Below, piece by piece: positions 54,247 to 62,028 of a stretch of 64,000 nucleotides of DNA. Under the pieces are notes generated by a model. The model did no database searches. It saw only the letters and a list, made by a program, of their open reading frames with translations, and was not told where the DNA came from. Each line of letters opens with the position of its first letter. Position 1 is the first letter of the stretch. Made by a program: the position numbers and the translations under genes. Source of the stretch: Brevundimonas diminuta 3F5N (GTDB taxonomy: Bacteria > Pseudomonadota > Alphaproteobacteria > Caulobacterales > Caulobacteraceae); the NCBI RefSeq assembly GCF_900163625.1, contig NZ_FUIE01000045.1, forward strand, positions 1-64,000. The letters are read 5' to 3'.

Positions 54247-56274
54247 TTAAGGGGTGGGGTTCAGGGCCTTGGCCGCGCGCAGGGCGAGGTCCGAGGCGAA
54301 GTCGGCCAGATCAATCTGGATCGACTGGTTCTGATGCGCAGCGTCGGCGTCAGCCGGGACGGCGGTGGCGGTGAGGGTTTGTTGCAGGCCCTGGGCGCTG
54401 ACCCTTTGGTCGTTGCGCTTCAGCACATAGCCTACCGTCAGATCATAGGTGTTCTGGACGAAGCTCCGGCCCGAAGGCTTCTGGCCCGTGTGCGCGAGGT
54501 TGTGGACGGCTTCGAAGCACAGATCGGCGGGGCGCGCCGTCAGCGCCTTCACCTCGCGATAATCCGGCGCGATGGAGGCGAGCCCCAGGGGCGCGGCTTC
54601 GTCAGCGAAACCGGAAGCCTGAACCGCGCCCGGGAAGCCGGCGGCGAAGCGGTTGAAGCTGAGCGCGCGAAACAGCGGCTGTTCCATGCCGCGGAAGGCG
54701 ACCGCCGGGGCGCATGGGGCGTAGCGGAAGCGCGAAGCCGACAGGGAGCCGACCGTATCGTGAGCCACCTGGTCGCCTCGACGGACCCGGGCGATCTCGA
54801 CGCCGGATTGCCGCGCCGTGGCGGCTCCTTCTCCGAAACCGGTCACTTCAAGAGAAGCGACGGGCACCCAGACATCCCCCTGAACGCCGGAGACGCGGCC
54901 GATAGAGCGCACCACATGGGCGTTCTGTCCCATGCCGAGCGCGCCGGTTGGGTCGGTGATCGAAACCTCGCCATCGTCCGCCGAAGCCACGGCCAGCCTC
55001 ACGCGTGCCGGCGTGAAGCCGGCCTTGAGCGCTTGGGCGGCGCGCAGCATGGCGTTGCGGACCGCCACGTCGCGGCGCTGAGCGGTCGAAGGGGCCATGC
55101 CGTTGGCGATCTCATCGACCTGCTGGTCCTTGCCTTCGACGGCGAAGACCACGCGGCCGCCTTGGTCGATGACCTCCAGGAAGACCCGGGCGTCCTGCAC
55201 CCGGCGCTCGACGCCGCGCACATTGGTGACGGCCTGGACGGGCTCCAGCGGGGCGACCGTGGCGCGTAGGAAGTAGTCGGGCAGGGCGGGCGGGCGGCTT
55301 TCAACGCCGGCCGCCGTCAGGAGCGGGGCGCGCAGGGCTGAAGCCGCTGGATTGATCTGAACCAGGGAGAAGCCGCCCGCGGCGGACAAGGCCTCTTCCA
55401 TGATGACGGCGGCGTAGCCGGACGGCACGTCGGACGGGGTCTCGGCCACCACGACGAGCAGGGAGGGCCGGCTTAGGGCGTCGAGGGGTTGGGCCACAAA
55501 GCGTGACAAGGATTGCCCGACGCTGAGCGTGTCGAGGGCCGGTTTGACCACGGCGTAATGGGCGTCAGCGAAAACCACCCGGGCGTCGGCGCCGATCTGG
55601 TCGCCAAGGCGCAGGCCTTTTTGCAGGCCCGCATCGACGACGTAGAGGTCGCCGCTGCGGCTGCGGACCTGGGTCGTGACGGCGCTGGGCTGGAACCGGG
55701 CCCTGGCCTCATCGACCAGACGCACCAGGGCGGCGTCAAAATGGTCGTCGAACTGAGCGGCCGCTTCCGATTGGAAACGGTTGCGATCCATCAGTCCCTG
55801 CACATTGGTCGAGACCGAATGAGCGAACATGACCTCGCCCGTCAGGACATTGGTCATCAACAGGGTGACCGTGATGGGCATGTGAGCCTCGACCACGCTG
55901 GGGCGCGGCACAGTCCACAGGTCGGCGCGCGACACATGCAGAGAGGCGACGAGGGTGCGCGACATCAGGGTCTCGCGCGTCATCCCCGAAGGCGGCGGCG
56001 CCGAGAGGTCGCGCGCCACCTGTTCGGGGCCGAAGCGGTCGGCGATCAGGGCGTCGAAGCGTTGGCCCCAATACTGGCGGCGCTCGATCGGCGCGAGCTT
56101 GTCGCATAGGGCGGGCGAGATCAGGTTGCGGACTTGGCCGGATGCGCCGCAGGCGGAGTCTTCCGGGCCGAACAGACCCGGGATCGGGTGAAGGCGAAGG
56201 CCGTCGTCGCTAGCCGACGCGGTCGTCGGCGCAGCGATCGCCGCGGCCAGCAGCAGGGAGGCGAGGCGAGGCAT
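54247..56274 (-). CDS. Large exported protein with CsgG/FlgT-like modules
   Basis: A 675-residue exported protein. ATG 56274 overlaps the stop of the previous gene (ATGA); a signal peptide spans residues 1-22. Residues 85-165 contain a strand pattern with NVLTGEVMFAHSV like the TGEVLW strand of DUF799/CsgG-type domains. Residues 190-215 read SGDLYVVDAGLQKGLRLGD, matching the FlgT-C-like module of the CsgG protein at 48196; a second such region lies near 435-465 (DPTGALGMGQNAHVV). No single family is recognised. Probably periplasmic or outer-membrane. Confidence 0.65.
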   Translation of the reverse strand: MPRLASLLLAAAIAAPTTASASDDGLRLHPIPGLFGPEDSACGASGQVRNLISPALCDKLAPIERRQYWGQRFDALIADRFGPEQVARDLSAPPPSGMTRETLMSRTLVASLHVSRADLWTVPRPSVVEAHMPITVTLLMTNVLTGEVMFAHSVSTNVQGLMDRNRFQSEAAAQFDDHFDAALVRLVDEARARFQPSAVTTQVRSRSGDLYVVDAGLQKGLRLGDQIGADARVVFADAHYAVVKPALDTLSVGQSLSRFVAQPLDALSRPSLLVVVAETPSDVPSGYAAVIMEEALSAAGGFSLVQINPAASALRAPLLTAAGVESRPPALPDYFLRATVAPLEPVQAVTNVRGVERRVQDARVFLEVIDQGGRVVFAVEGKDQQVDEIANGMAPSTAQRRDVAVRNAMLRAAQALKAGFTPARVRLAVASADDGEVSITDPTGALGMGQNAHVVRSIGRVSGVQGDVWVPVASLEVTGFGEGAATARQSGVEIARVRRGDQVAHDTVGSLSASRFRYAPCAPAVAFRGMEQPLFRALSFNRFAAGFPGAVQASGFADEAAPLGLASIAPDYREVKALTARPADLCFEAVHNLAHTGQKPSGRSFVQNTYDLTVGYVLKRNDQRVSAQGLQQTLTATAVPADADAAHQNQSIQIDLADFASDLALRAAKALNPTP

Positions 56275-57809
56275 CAGCAACCGTTCAGGCAGAGGATCAC
56301 TTGCTGCGGCGCCGTCTGCGACTGCATGGCGGCGAAGGCGGGGTTGCTCCGCAGGCGCTGGAACAGCGCCAGGTGCAGGGGCGTGGACCCGGAGTATTTG
56401 ACGTGGATGTTGATCTGGCGGGCGTCCTGCCCGAGGAAGGCGTGCTGATCCACGCCTTGGATGGCGCCGAGGGCGTCCAGGAGATCGGCTTGAACCCCCA
56501 TGTTCAGGTCATTGCCGCGCACGGTCAGGGTGTATTCGGCCGGGGCCGAGGCGGATTGGACGGCCGAGGTCTGGGCGCGGCTGACGTTGCGCCATTCGCG
56601 CTGGATTTGCGGGCCGAGGGCAGCGGCGACCTGGCCGGCTAGAACCGTGGTCAGGCGGTTCTCGCAGTCGGAACTGTTGCGGCCGGTGCCTGTGGCCTCG
56701 CGGAAGGCGGAGCCGACGTTCTGGCCGGTGGCGGTGCTATAGGCGTCGGCGTTGAAGGCGCCGGTGCATTCCACCTCGCCGGTGGCGGGGTGGCGGCCGC
56801 CGTGATTGATCTCCAGGGCCCCCGACATGAAGAAGGGCGCTGACTGGCTCTGAGCATATTGGAAGAAGGCGTTCAGCTTGCCGCTGGCTTGAAGCTCGGT
56901 GAACAGAGGCGTCGGTCCGGGCTGGAAAGCCGCCATCAGCGGCGTGACGCTGGAGGTCCCGATGTCATAATTGACCAGGCCTTCCGTCAGGGCCGACACG
57001 GCCGCGCGGCCCGTGGCGCTGTCAGCGGCGGACTGGAAGGTGATCCGTTGGCGGAAGCGGACGTCGTCGTGGGTGCTGGCCTCGATGTTGGTGCGGTCGA
57101 TCAGCGAGGTGTCGCTGGAGGATGCGGACGACGAACGCGAGCGCTGGGCGCTGGAGCTTCTGGCCGATCCGCTGACGGCGACCGAGCCGCCCCGACCGCT
57201 TGCGGCGCCGGCGTAGCGGCCTTGCGAGGACTGGCCCGAGGCGGAGGAGGACGAGGAGCCCGAGCGTTCGCGGTTGCTGTAGGCCAAAGCCGATTTGTCG
57301 CTGTAGGAGGAGCCGCTGTCGCGGTCATATTCGGTGACGATCTCGGCCGGTTGGCTGAAGTCGGGCGCGACGCCGATGGCTTCGTCGATCATGACGACGA
57401 TGCGCTGCTGTTGCCCGCCGCCGCGGCGCGAGGAGGAAGCGACGCCCAGGTCATCCAGAGCGCTTTGGAACCACTGACGATCGATGCTGGCCGACAGGGT
57501 GACGTTGAAGGCGTTTCCGACCCGTTCGGAGGAGCGATCCACGATCATGTCGTTGCGGATCTGGACGGCCAACTGGTCGACGATTTCCGGGGTTAGTTCG
57601 CCCATGCGTTCAGCGCCGATGACCTGACGGGCGAAGGCGCGGACCAGATCGGCCTTGGCCAGGGCCTCGGCCTGGGCGCGCACCGCATTCGCATCGCGGG
57701 TGACGGGAGCGGAGCCGCTGCCGGAGACGACATTGCTCGATTGGGCGAAGGCGACGGAACTGATCGCCGCCATGGCGACAGCGGCGACGCAGGAAGACTT
57801 GAAGGTCAT
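56274..57809 (-). CDS. Exported Ser-rich protein, possible FlgT/LPP20-like N-terminal domain
   Basis: A 511-residue exported protein, signal peptide 1-22 (cleavage near VAFAQS). Residues 40-120 (AEALAKADLVRAFARQVIGA, then DQLAVQIRNDMIV and FNVTLSASIDRQWF) have the helix-strand pattern of FlgT-N/LPP20-type domains. Residues 165-240 are low-complexity Ser/Arg/Gly, probably disordered and outside the folded core. The C-terminal domain has CTGAFNADAYSTATGQNVGS and ends in two cysteines (LCLNGC-like). It is coupled by ATGA to the 675-residue gene downstream. Confidence 0.65.
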   Translation of the reverse strand: MTFKSSCVAAVAMAAISSVAFAQSSNVVSGSGSAPVTRDANAVRAQAEALAKADLVRAFARQVIGAERMGELTPEIVDQLAVQIRNDMIVDRSSERVGNAFNVTLSASIDRQWFQSALDDLGVASSSRRGGGQQQRIVVMIDEAIGVAPDFSQPAEIVTEYDRDSGSSYSDKSALAYSNRERSGSSSSSASGQSSQGRYAGAASGRGGSVAVSGSARSSSAQRSRSSSASSSDTSLIDRTNIEASTHDDVRFRQRITFQSAADSATGRAAVSALTEGLVNYDIGTSSVTPLMAAFQPGPTPLFTELQASGKLNAFFQYAQSQSAPFFMSGALEINHGGRHPATGEVECTGAFNADAYSTATGQNVGSAFREATGTGRNSSDCENRLTTVLAGQVAAALGPQIQREWRNVSRAQTSAVQSASAPAEYTLTVRGNDLNMGVQADLLDALGAIQGVDQHAFLGQDARQINIHVKYSGSTPLHLALFQRLRSNPAFAAMQSQTAPQQVILCLNGC

Positions 57810-57818
57810 GGGAAGCTC

Positions 57819-58343
57819 TTAGTGACGGGTGTCGAGTACGACGTCGCCGGCGCGGATGACGTCGCCATCGGCGCTTTCGATGATCTCGACGTCGCCGGCG
57901 CGGATGTGGCTCGTAGGCTGCCGGTTCGGCGTCGGTTTGGCGGCGAGGCGGGTGCGATAGGAGGCAAAGGCGCGGTGATCGCGCACGGCGTCGAAGGCCG
58001 GTTCCGCCAGAACGTCGGCGGCGTTAGGGAGGCCGGCGGCGACGGCGCGCTGCAGGGCCGCGGCCGAGGCTTCGGCGTCGCCCAGACGGGCCTGGGCGCG
58101 GGCGGCGGCGGCGTGCAGGCGGTGATCGCCGGGGAAGCGGGCCTGGGCCTCGGCCGCCAGACGGGCGGCTTCGCCATAGTTCATGCTGGCGAGGCTGTTC
58201 TCGACGGCGCCGAGCAGGGCGTCGGGCGTCGCCTCGGCGGCCTCCGCAACGGGCGGCGTTTCGACCTTTTCGCAGGCTGCGGTCAAGGACGCGGCCAGGG
58301 CCGCAGCGCAGAGGCCAGCGTAGAGGTTGAAACGAGATTTCAT
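57819..58343 (-). CDS. TPR-like lipoprotein
   Basis: A 174-residue lipoprotein; lipobox LTAAC gives lipidated Cys24. Residues 40-110 form two or three tetratricopeptide-like helical pairs (MNYGEAARLAAEAQARFPGD, RLGDAEASAAALQRAVAAGL). The C-terminus ends with two similar short strands, IRAGDVEI and IRAGDVVL, an internal repeat. It is first of the leftward run (57819, 56274, 54247, 53548) with a 9-base gap to the next gene. Confidence 0.75.
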   Translation of the reverse strand: MKSRFNLYAGLCAAALAASLTAACEKVETPPVAEAAEATPDALLGAVENSLASMNYGEAARLAAEAQARFPGDHRLHAAAARAQARLGDAEASAAALQRAVAAGLPNAADVLAEPAFDAVRDHRAFASYRTRLAAKPTPNRQPTSHIRAGDVEIIESADGDVIRAGDVVLDTRH

Positions 58344-58389
58344 GTTGAAAACCAGGCCTTTATATCATTTGAGGCGTCTTCTTGAGACA

Positions 58390-58417
58390 AGCTTGACGGT
58401 AAGGTCTTAGCTTGACG
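58390..58417 (+). repeat. Short direct repeat upstream of the exported-protein cluster
   Basis: AGCTTGACG occurs at 58390-58398 and 58409-58417, followed by GTAA and TTAC respectively. The pair lies about 50 bases before the TPR lipoprotein gene in a 294-base gap without genes and may be an activator site. No other signal is seen in the gap. Confidence 0.3.
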
Positions 58418-58637
58418 TTACGATGAAGACCAATGTTCTTTTGATGTGATCCACAGGGCACTAGGAGCCTTGAGGCGTGGTCGTGATCGGCTGCCGGGAT
58501 CGTGCCGCACAGGCGCAGACGAGGGCTGAGGCGGCGCGAGATAGGGCCTATCGGCGGGCCGACTTCATCGTTCGAGTCCAGGCTGTCGGCGCCAGGCAGA
58601 GAGCCAGGGTCGGCAGGCGGCCCGGGCGCTCGCGTCT

Positions 58638-59495
58638 CTAGTCATACTGCGGCGGCAAACAGCCCGATGAAGGCGTAAGACGCCCCTGCGACCATTGGAC
58701 CCGTCTTTGGCTCTGCGGGTCGTCGCATTCGCCGGTGAAGGTCTGGGCCTGAATGGTCTGGGCATCGACAAGGCGGGCGTAGTTCAGCAACTGGCCTTCG
58801 AAGCTTCCGTCGCTTCGCGACACAAGCAGCTTGGAATAGTTGGCGTTGCCGGCGCACGGCGACATCGTGGTGCGGCCGACGCCGATCAGCCAATCCGGAC
58901 GCGTGTCTCGATTGATGTCCAGGGACTGCATCGTCATGTCCGCTGTGACGTCGACCGCGCATTCACCCAGACCGGCGATGATTTCGCGCGATTCATCGGG
59001 CGACAGGTCGCGAAAGGCGACGGTTCTGACTTGCGGCTTGATCGTGTCGGGAGCGGGCGACGGCTCCTGGTGCAGGAGTTCGGCGGCTTCGCCCGCAAGA
59101 TCGACATTGGGATCAAGGGGGCATCGAACCAGATTGAGATCGCCCAGGCTCATCGCCTCGCCGTCCTTGGAGAGGCGGGCCTGCAAACGATCATCGATGG
59201 TCTTGGCGTCCTCTTCCATCCCGGAAGAGGTGAAATGAACCTGGGCCTGGCCATCGCCAGTGGCGCGCCATGTCCCGGCCATTTCCCAACCGACGGCTGA
59301 TCCGTCTTCCGCAAGAAGCAGGCTGTCAAAGCCGGCGCCGCAGTCTGCCCGGCTTTGCGCCCACATCGCGACAAAGCGGGGCGTGGAATCGCCGGCGGGC
59401 GGCGCGGCGGTCGTGGCTTTGGCCGCAGGTTCGCACGCCGCCAAAAGCGTGAGCGAGGCCATGGCCGCGGCTCGAGAAATCCCAGGCTTGCGCAC
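58638..59495 (-). CDS. Lipoprotein of unknown function
   Basis: A 285-residue lipoprotein starting at GTG 59495 after AAAGGGGGGGCGGCG. The lipobox LLAAC gives lipidated Cys21. Residues 40-125 look like a beta domain (FVAMWAQSRADCGAGFDSLL, GWEMAGTWRATGDGQAQVHF). Residues 190-225 read SLDINRDTRPDWLIGVGRTT, an acidic Asp-rich loop of the dockerin/FG-GAP calcium-binding kind. Several cysteines could form disulfides. It is divergent from the nuclease-helicase pair. Confidence 0.7.
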   Translation of the reverse strand: MRKPGISRAAAMASLTLLAACEPAAKATTAAPPAGDSTPRFVAMWAQSRADCGAGFDSLLLAEDGSAVGWEMAGTWRATGDGQAQVHFTSSGMEEDAKTIDDRLQARLSKDGEAMSLGDLNLVRCPLDPNVDLAGEAAELLHQEPSPAPDTIKPQVRTVAFRDLSPDESREIIAGLGECAVDVTADMTMQSLDINRDTRPDWLIGVGRTTMSPCAGNANYSKLLVSRSDGSFEGQLLNYARLVDAQTIQAQTFTGECDDPQSQRRVQWSQGRLTPSSGCLPPQYD

Positions 59496-59718
59496 CGCCG
59501 CCCCCCCTTTGGTCGCCTCGCCCTAGGGTTGCGCAGGCGGCGGTCGAACGCAAGACGGCGTTCTCTCTTGAGCTATGAGGCTGAGCATGGCGGGGCGCGC
59601 ATAGAGGCGCGAAGATAGGGAGGGGAGGCGCTCGTCCTTCGTGGCGACTTGACCGCTGAAGCGGCGCAGGACAGCCTCCACCTTGGCGCCCGTGGGGGGC
59701 GGAGGAGCCGTCAAGGTC

Positions 59719-62028
59719 TTGAAAAGTTTCAGTGCGTCCACGGTTAAGTCGTGGTTCCAATACGGTTGCGAACGCAAGGTCCGGTACGAATTGTCCAGCG
59801 ACACCGAACTCGCTGCGGTGCCGGTGCTGAAGGATGTCCGAGAAGCCGCTTGGGCCAAACTCGGCAATGAGTTCGAAGATCGGGTTGTACGCCGTCTTGC
59901 GGCCGAGACCTCGGTTTTACAACCGTCGCCGGGCGACAAGGTGCTCTCCGAACGTTTGACCTTGGCGTTTCTGCGGGGCGAACGTGCAGAGACCTATGCC
60001 GCACAAGTGAACCTGAAACCGGCCCGCACGCCGAGTTTTCTTCAAGGGACCGGCCTCGACCTGAACCGCAACATCGCGGACCTAGTGCGCCGGACAATCC
60101 TGCCTGACGGCCGGGTTCAGTTCACGGTCATCGATATCAAGGCCACACGGCGCGCGACGGCTTTCCACAAGAATCAGATCGCTTTCTATGTAAGGGTTCT
60201 CGAGGAGCGTCTGGCTGAAATCGACCTTACCCGGCACGTCGTATTGGACCGGGAGGGGGAGGTATGGCGCATCCCTAATGACGGCACGGCGGACGGGGAC
60301 CGCGCTCAGGCGGAGGTCTTCGCTCTGCGTCCCTATCTGCGGCAGGTCGACGACTTTTGCCGTCTGAAATTGCCTGGGATCGCGAAAAAGGGGATCGGAG
60401 CGGGCGGCTTCGACCAGACCTTCTTCCACCTCTATTTCAAATGCGAACAGTGCGCGTTTCTTGAGCACTGCGAACAAGCGATAGCCCCCGTGCTTGGCGC
60501 CGCGCGTGACGTGTCCGCCGTCCCCGGCGTGACCCATGAATCGAAACGCGTTCTGGCCCAGCTCGGCGTTACGACTGTCGGCGGCCTGGCCAAGGCTCAC
60601 GGCTTGGCGAAGGCGCCGGGCGCGGGATGGTCGCTGACGCGTAACGCCCCTCGTCTGACCGCCCGCGCACAAGCCCTGGCCCAAGGCGCCATTCTGCGGA
60701 CTGATGAAGAGCATAGCTTTCTCATGCCGCCACGCGCTGACGTGAGGTTGTTCCTCTCGCTCGACTACGATCCCGTCGATGATCGGATCGCCGCCGTGGG
60801 CTACCGTCGCGTCGAGGACGGACAAACCTTAAGCGCCGCCGTCAGCGTGCCGCAGAGCGCCTCACTGCAGGATGAGGCGGACGCCCTCATCTTCGTGATG
60901 GGGCGGTTGATCAGCGATCTGGCGGGGGTGGACCAGGACAATCGCAAGGCTCAGGAGGTTGAAGACGAGGCGGCGCTGAAGTACGCCCACATCTTCTTCT
61001 ATGAGCCGTCTGAAGCGCTCAATCTTCAGAAGGCGCTGGGGCGCCACCTGGATGACCCGCGGGTCCGCAGCGGGCTGCTGCATCTCGTGCGCCTCTTCCC
61101 GCCGGACGACGTGGTTCCCGAGCCCGAGTTCAAGGGGGCTCACCATCTGCCCGCCACCGCATTGCGCAGCGTGATTGAACAGCTCTACGCCCTGCCGGTC
61201 GCTGTGGCCTATGATCTGCGTCAGGTCAGCCAAGCCTTGGCCGACCAGGGCGCTGCGACGCCCTATCATCCTAGTCGGGGCTTTGAACGACCCTTCTCAT
61301 CGCTCTTGTCGATCGACGTCATTCGCGGGCTTCGCGATGGTGCGGCGGGCGCTCCCTCAGCGCACGACATCGAGACCGACGTGTCGGCGCGATTGGACGC
61401 TTTGCAGGGGGCTACCGCCTGGCTGTACGCCCAACACGCGGCGGCGGCGGATAGGGGCGCGCCGCTCTTGCGGCTGACCAAACGACCGTTCCGCTTCCAT
61501 GAGACTTTTGATCCACTTGATGCGGCGGACCTGGACGTCCTGCTTGCTTGCGAACTGCTGGAGAACCGCGCGAGCCTCTTGGAAACCCTGGTTGGACTGG
61601 CCCAGCCCGCTGCCCGCCGCCGTGATGCTGGGCGTTGTATGGCGGGATTGGAGCTGATGAGAGTGTCGAACTACGGGCCGCGCAAAAAGCTGCTTGTGTT
61701 CCGGGCGCCGCCAGCCAGCCAAGAGACAGATCTCGGGCCAGGCGACTTCAAATTGATTCTGACTGACGACAATCCGGACCTACGGCTGGATGCGACCCAG
61801 TGGGCTCTGGTGAATTGCAGGATCAAGACGCCCGACGAAGACGATCTGTCCCAGCCTCACATCGTGAAGGTCGTGATGGACAAAGACATCTTTGAAGGTT
61901 CAGTGATGCAGGCGTTGCTCAAATCCACCCCCAGGGACGGATGGCACCTCGATCGGCCCTTCTTCGATGTGAACACGGACAAGGCTGAGCGCTTCCTGCG
62001 TCACCTTTCGGCAGGGCAGGCGGCATGA
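59719..62028 (+). CDS. Cas4/RecB-like Fe-S nuclease with HhH and DnaQ-like regions (TM0106 type)
   Basis: About 769 residues from TTG 59719, which follows GGAGGA and gives the family-like opening KSFSASTVKSWFQYGCERK; TTG 59683 or GTG 59692 would add 9-12 residues. Likely Fe-S ligands are Cys17 and Cys242, Cys245, Cys251 (KCEQCAFLEHCEQ). The nuclease core is DLVRRTIL ... VIDIKATRR (Asp139, Lys141). A helix-hairpin-helix lies near 265-290 (VPGVTHESKRVLAQLGV). Residues 330-450 resemble the RNase H-like exonuclease of TM0106 proteins, but its first motif reads LDYD, not DxE. The rest is not recognised. It overlaps the helicase gene by four bases. Confidence 0.75.
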   Translation: MKSFSASTVKSWFQYGCERKVRYELSSDTELAAVPVLKDVREAAWAKLGNEFEDRVVRRLAAETSVLQPSPGDKVLSERLTLAFLRGERAETYAAQVNLKPARTPSFLQGTGLDLNRNIADLVRRTILPDGRVQFTVIDIKATRRATAFHKNQIAFYVRVLEERLAEIDLTRHVVLDREGEVWRIPNDGTADGDRAQAEVFALRPYLRQVDDFCRLKLPGIAKKGIGAGGFDQTFFHLYFKCEQCAFLEHCEQAIAPVLGAARDVSAVPGVTHESKRVLAQLGVTTVGGLAKAHGLAKAPGAGWSLTRNAPRLTARAQALAQGAILRTDEEHSFLMPPRADVRLFLSLDYDPVDDRIAAVGYRRVEDGQTLSAAVSVPQSASLQDEADALIFVMGRLISDLAGVDQDNRKAQEVEDEAALKYAHIFFYEPSEALNLQKALGRHLDDPRVRSGLLHLVRLFPPDDVVPEPEFKGAHHLPATALRSVIEQLYALPVAVAYDLRQVSQALADQGAATPYHPSRGFERPFSSLLSIDVIRGLRDGAAGAPSAHDIETDVSARLDALQGATAWLYAQHAAAADRGAPLLRLTKRPFRFHETFDPLDAADLDVLLACELLENRASLLETLVGLAQPAARRRDAGRCMAGLELMRVSNYGPRKKLLVFRAPPASQETDLGPGDFKLILTDDNPDLRLDATQWALVNCRIKTPDEDDLSQPHIVKVVMDKDIFEGSVMQALLKSTPRDGWHLDRPFFDVNTDKAERFLRHLSAGQAA

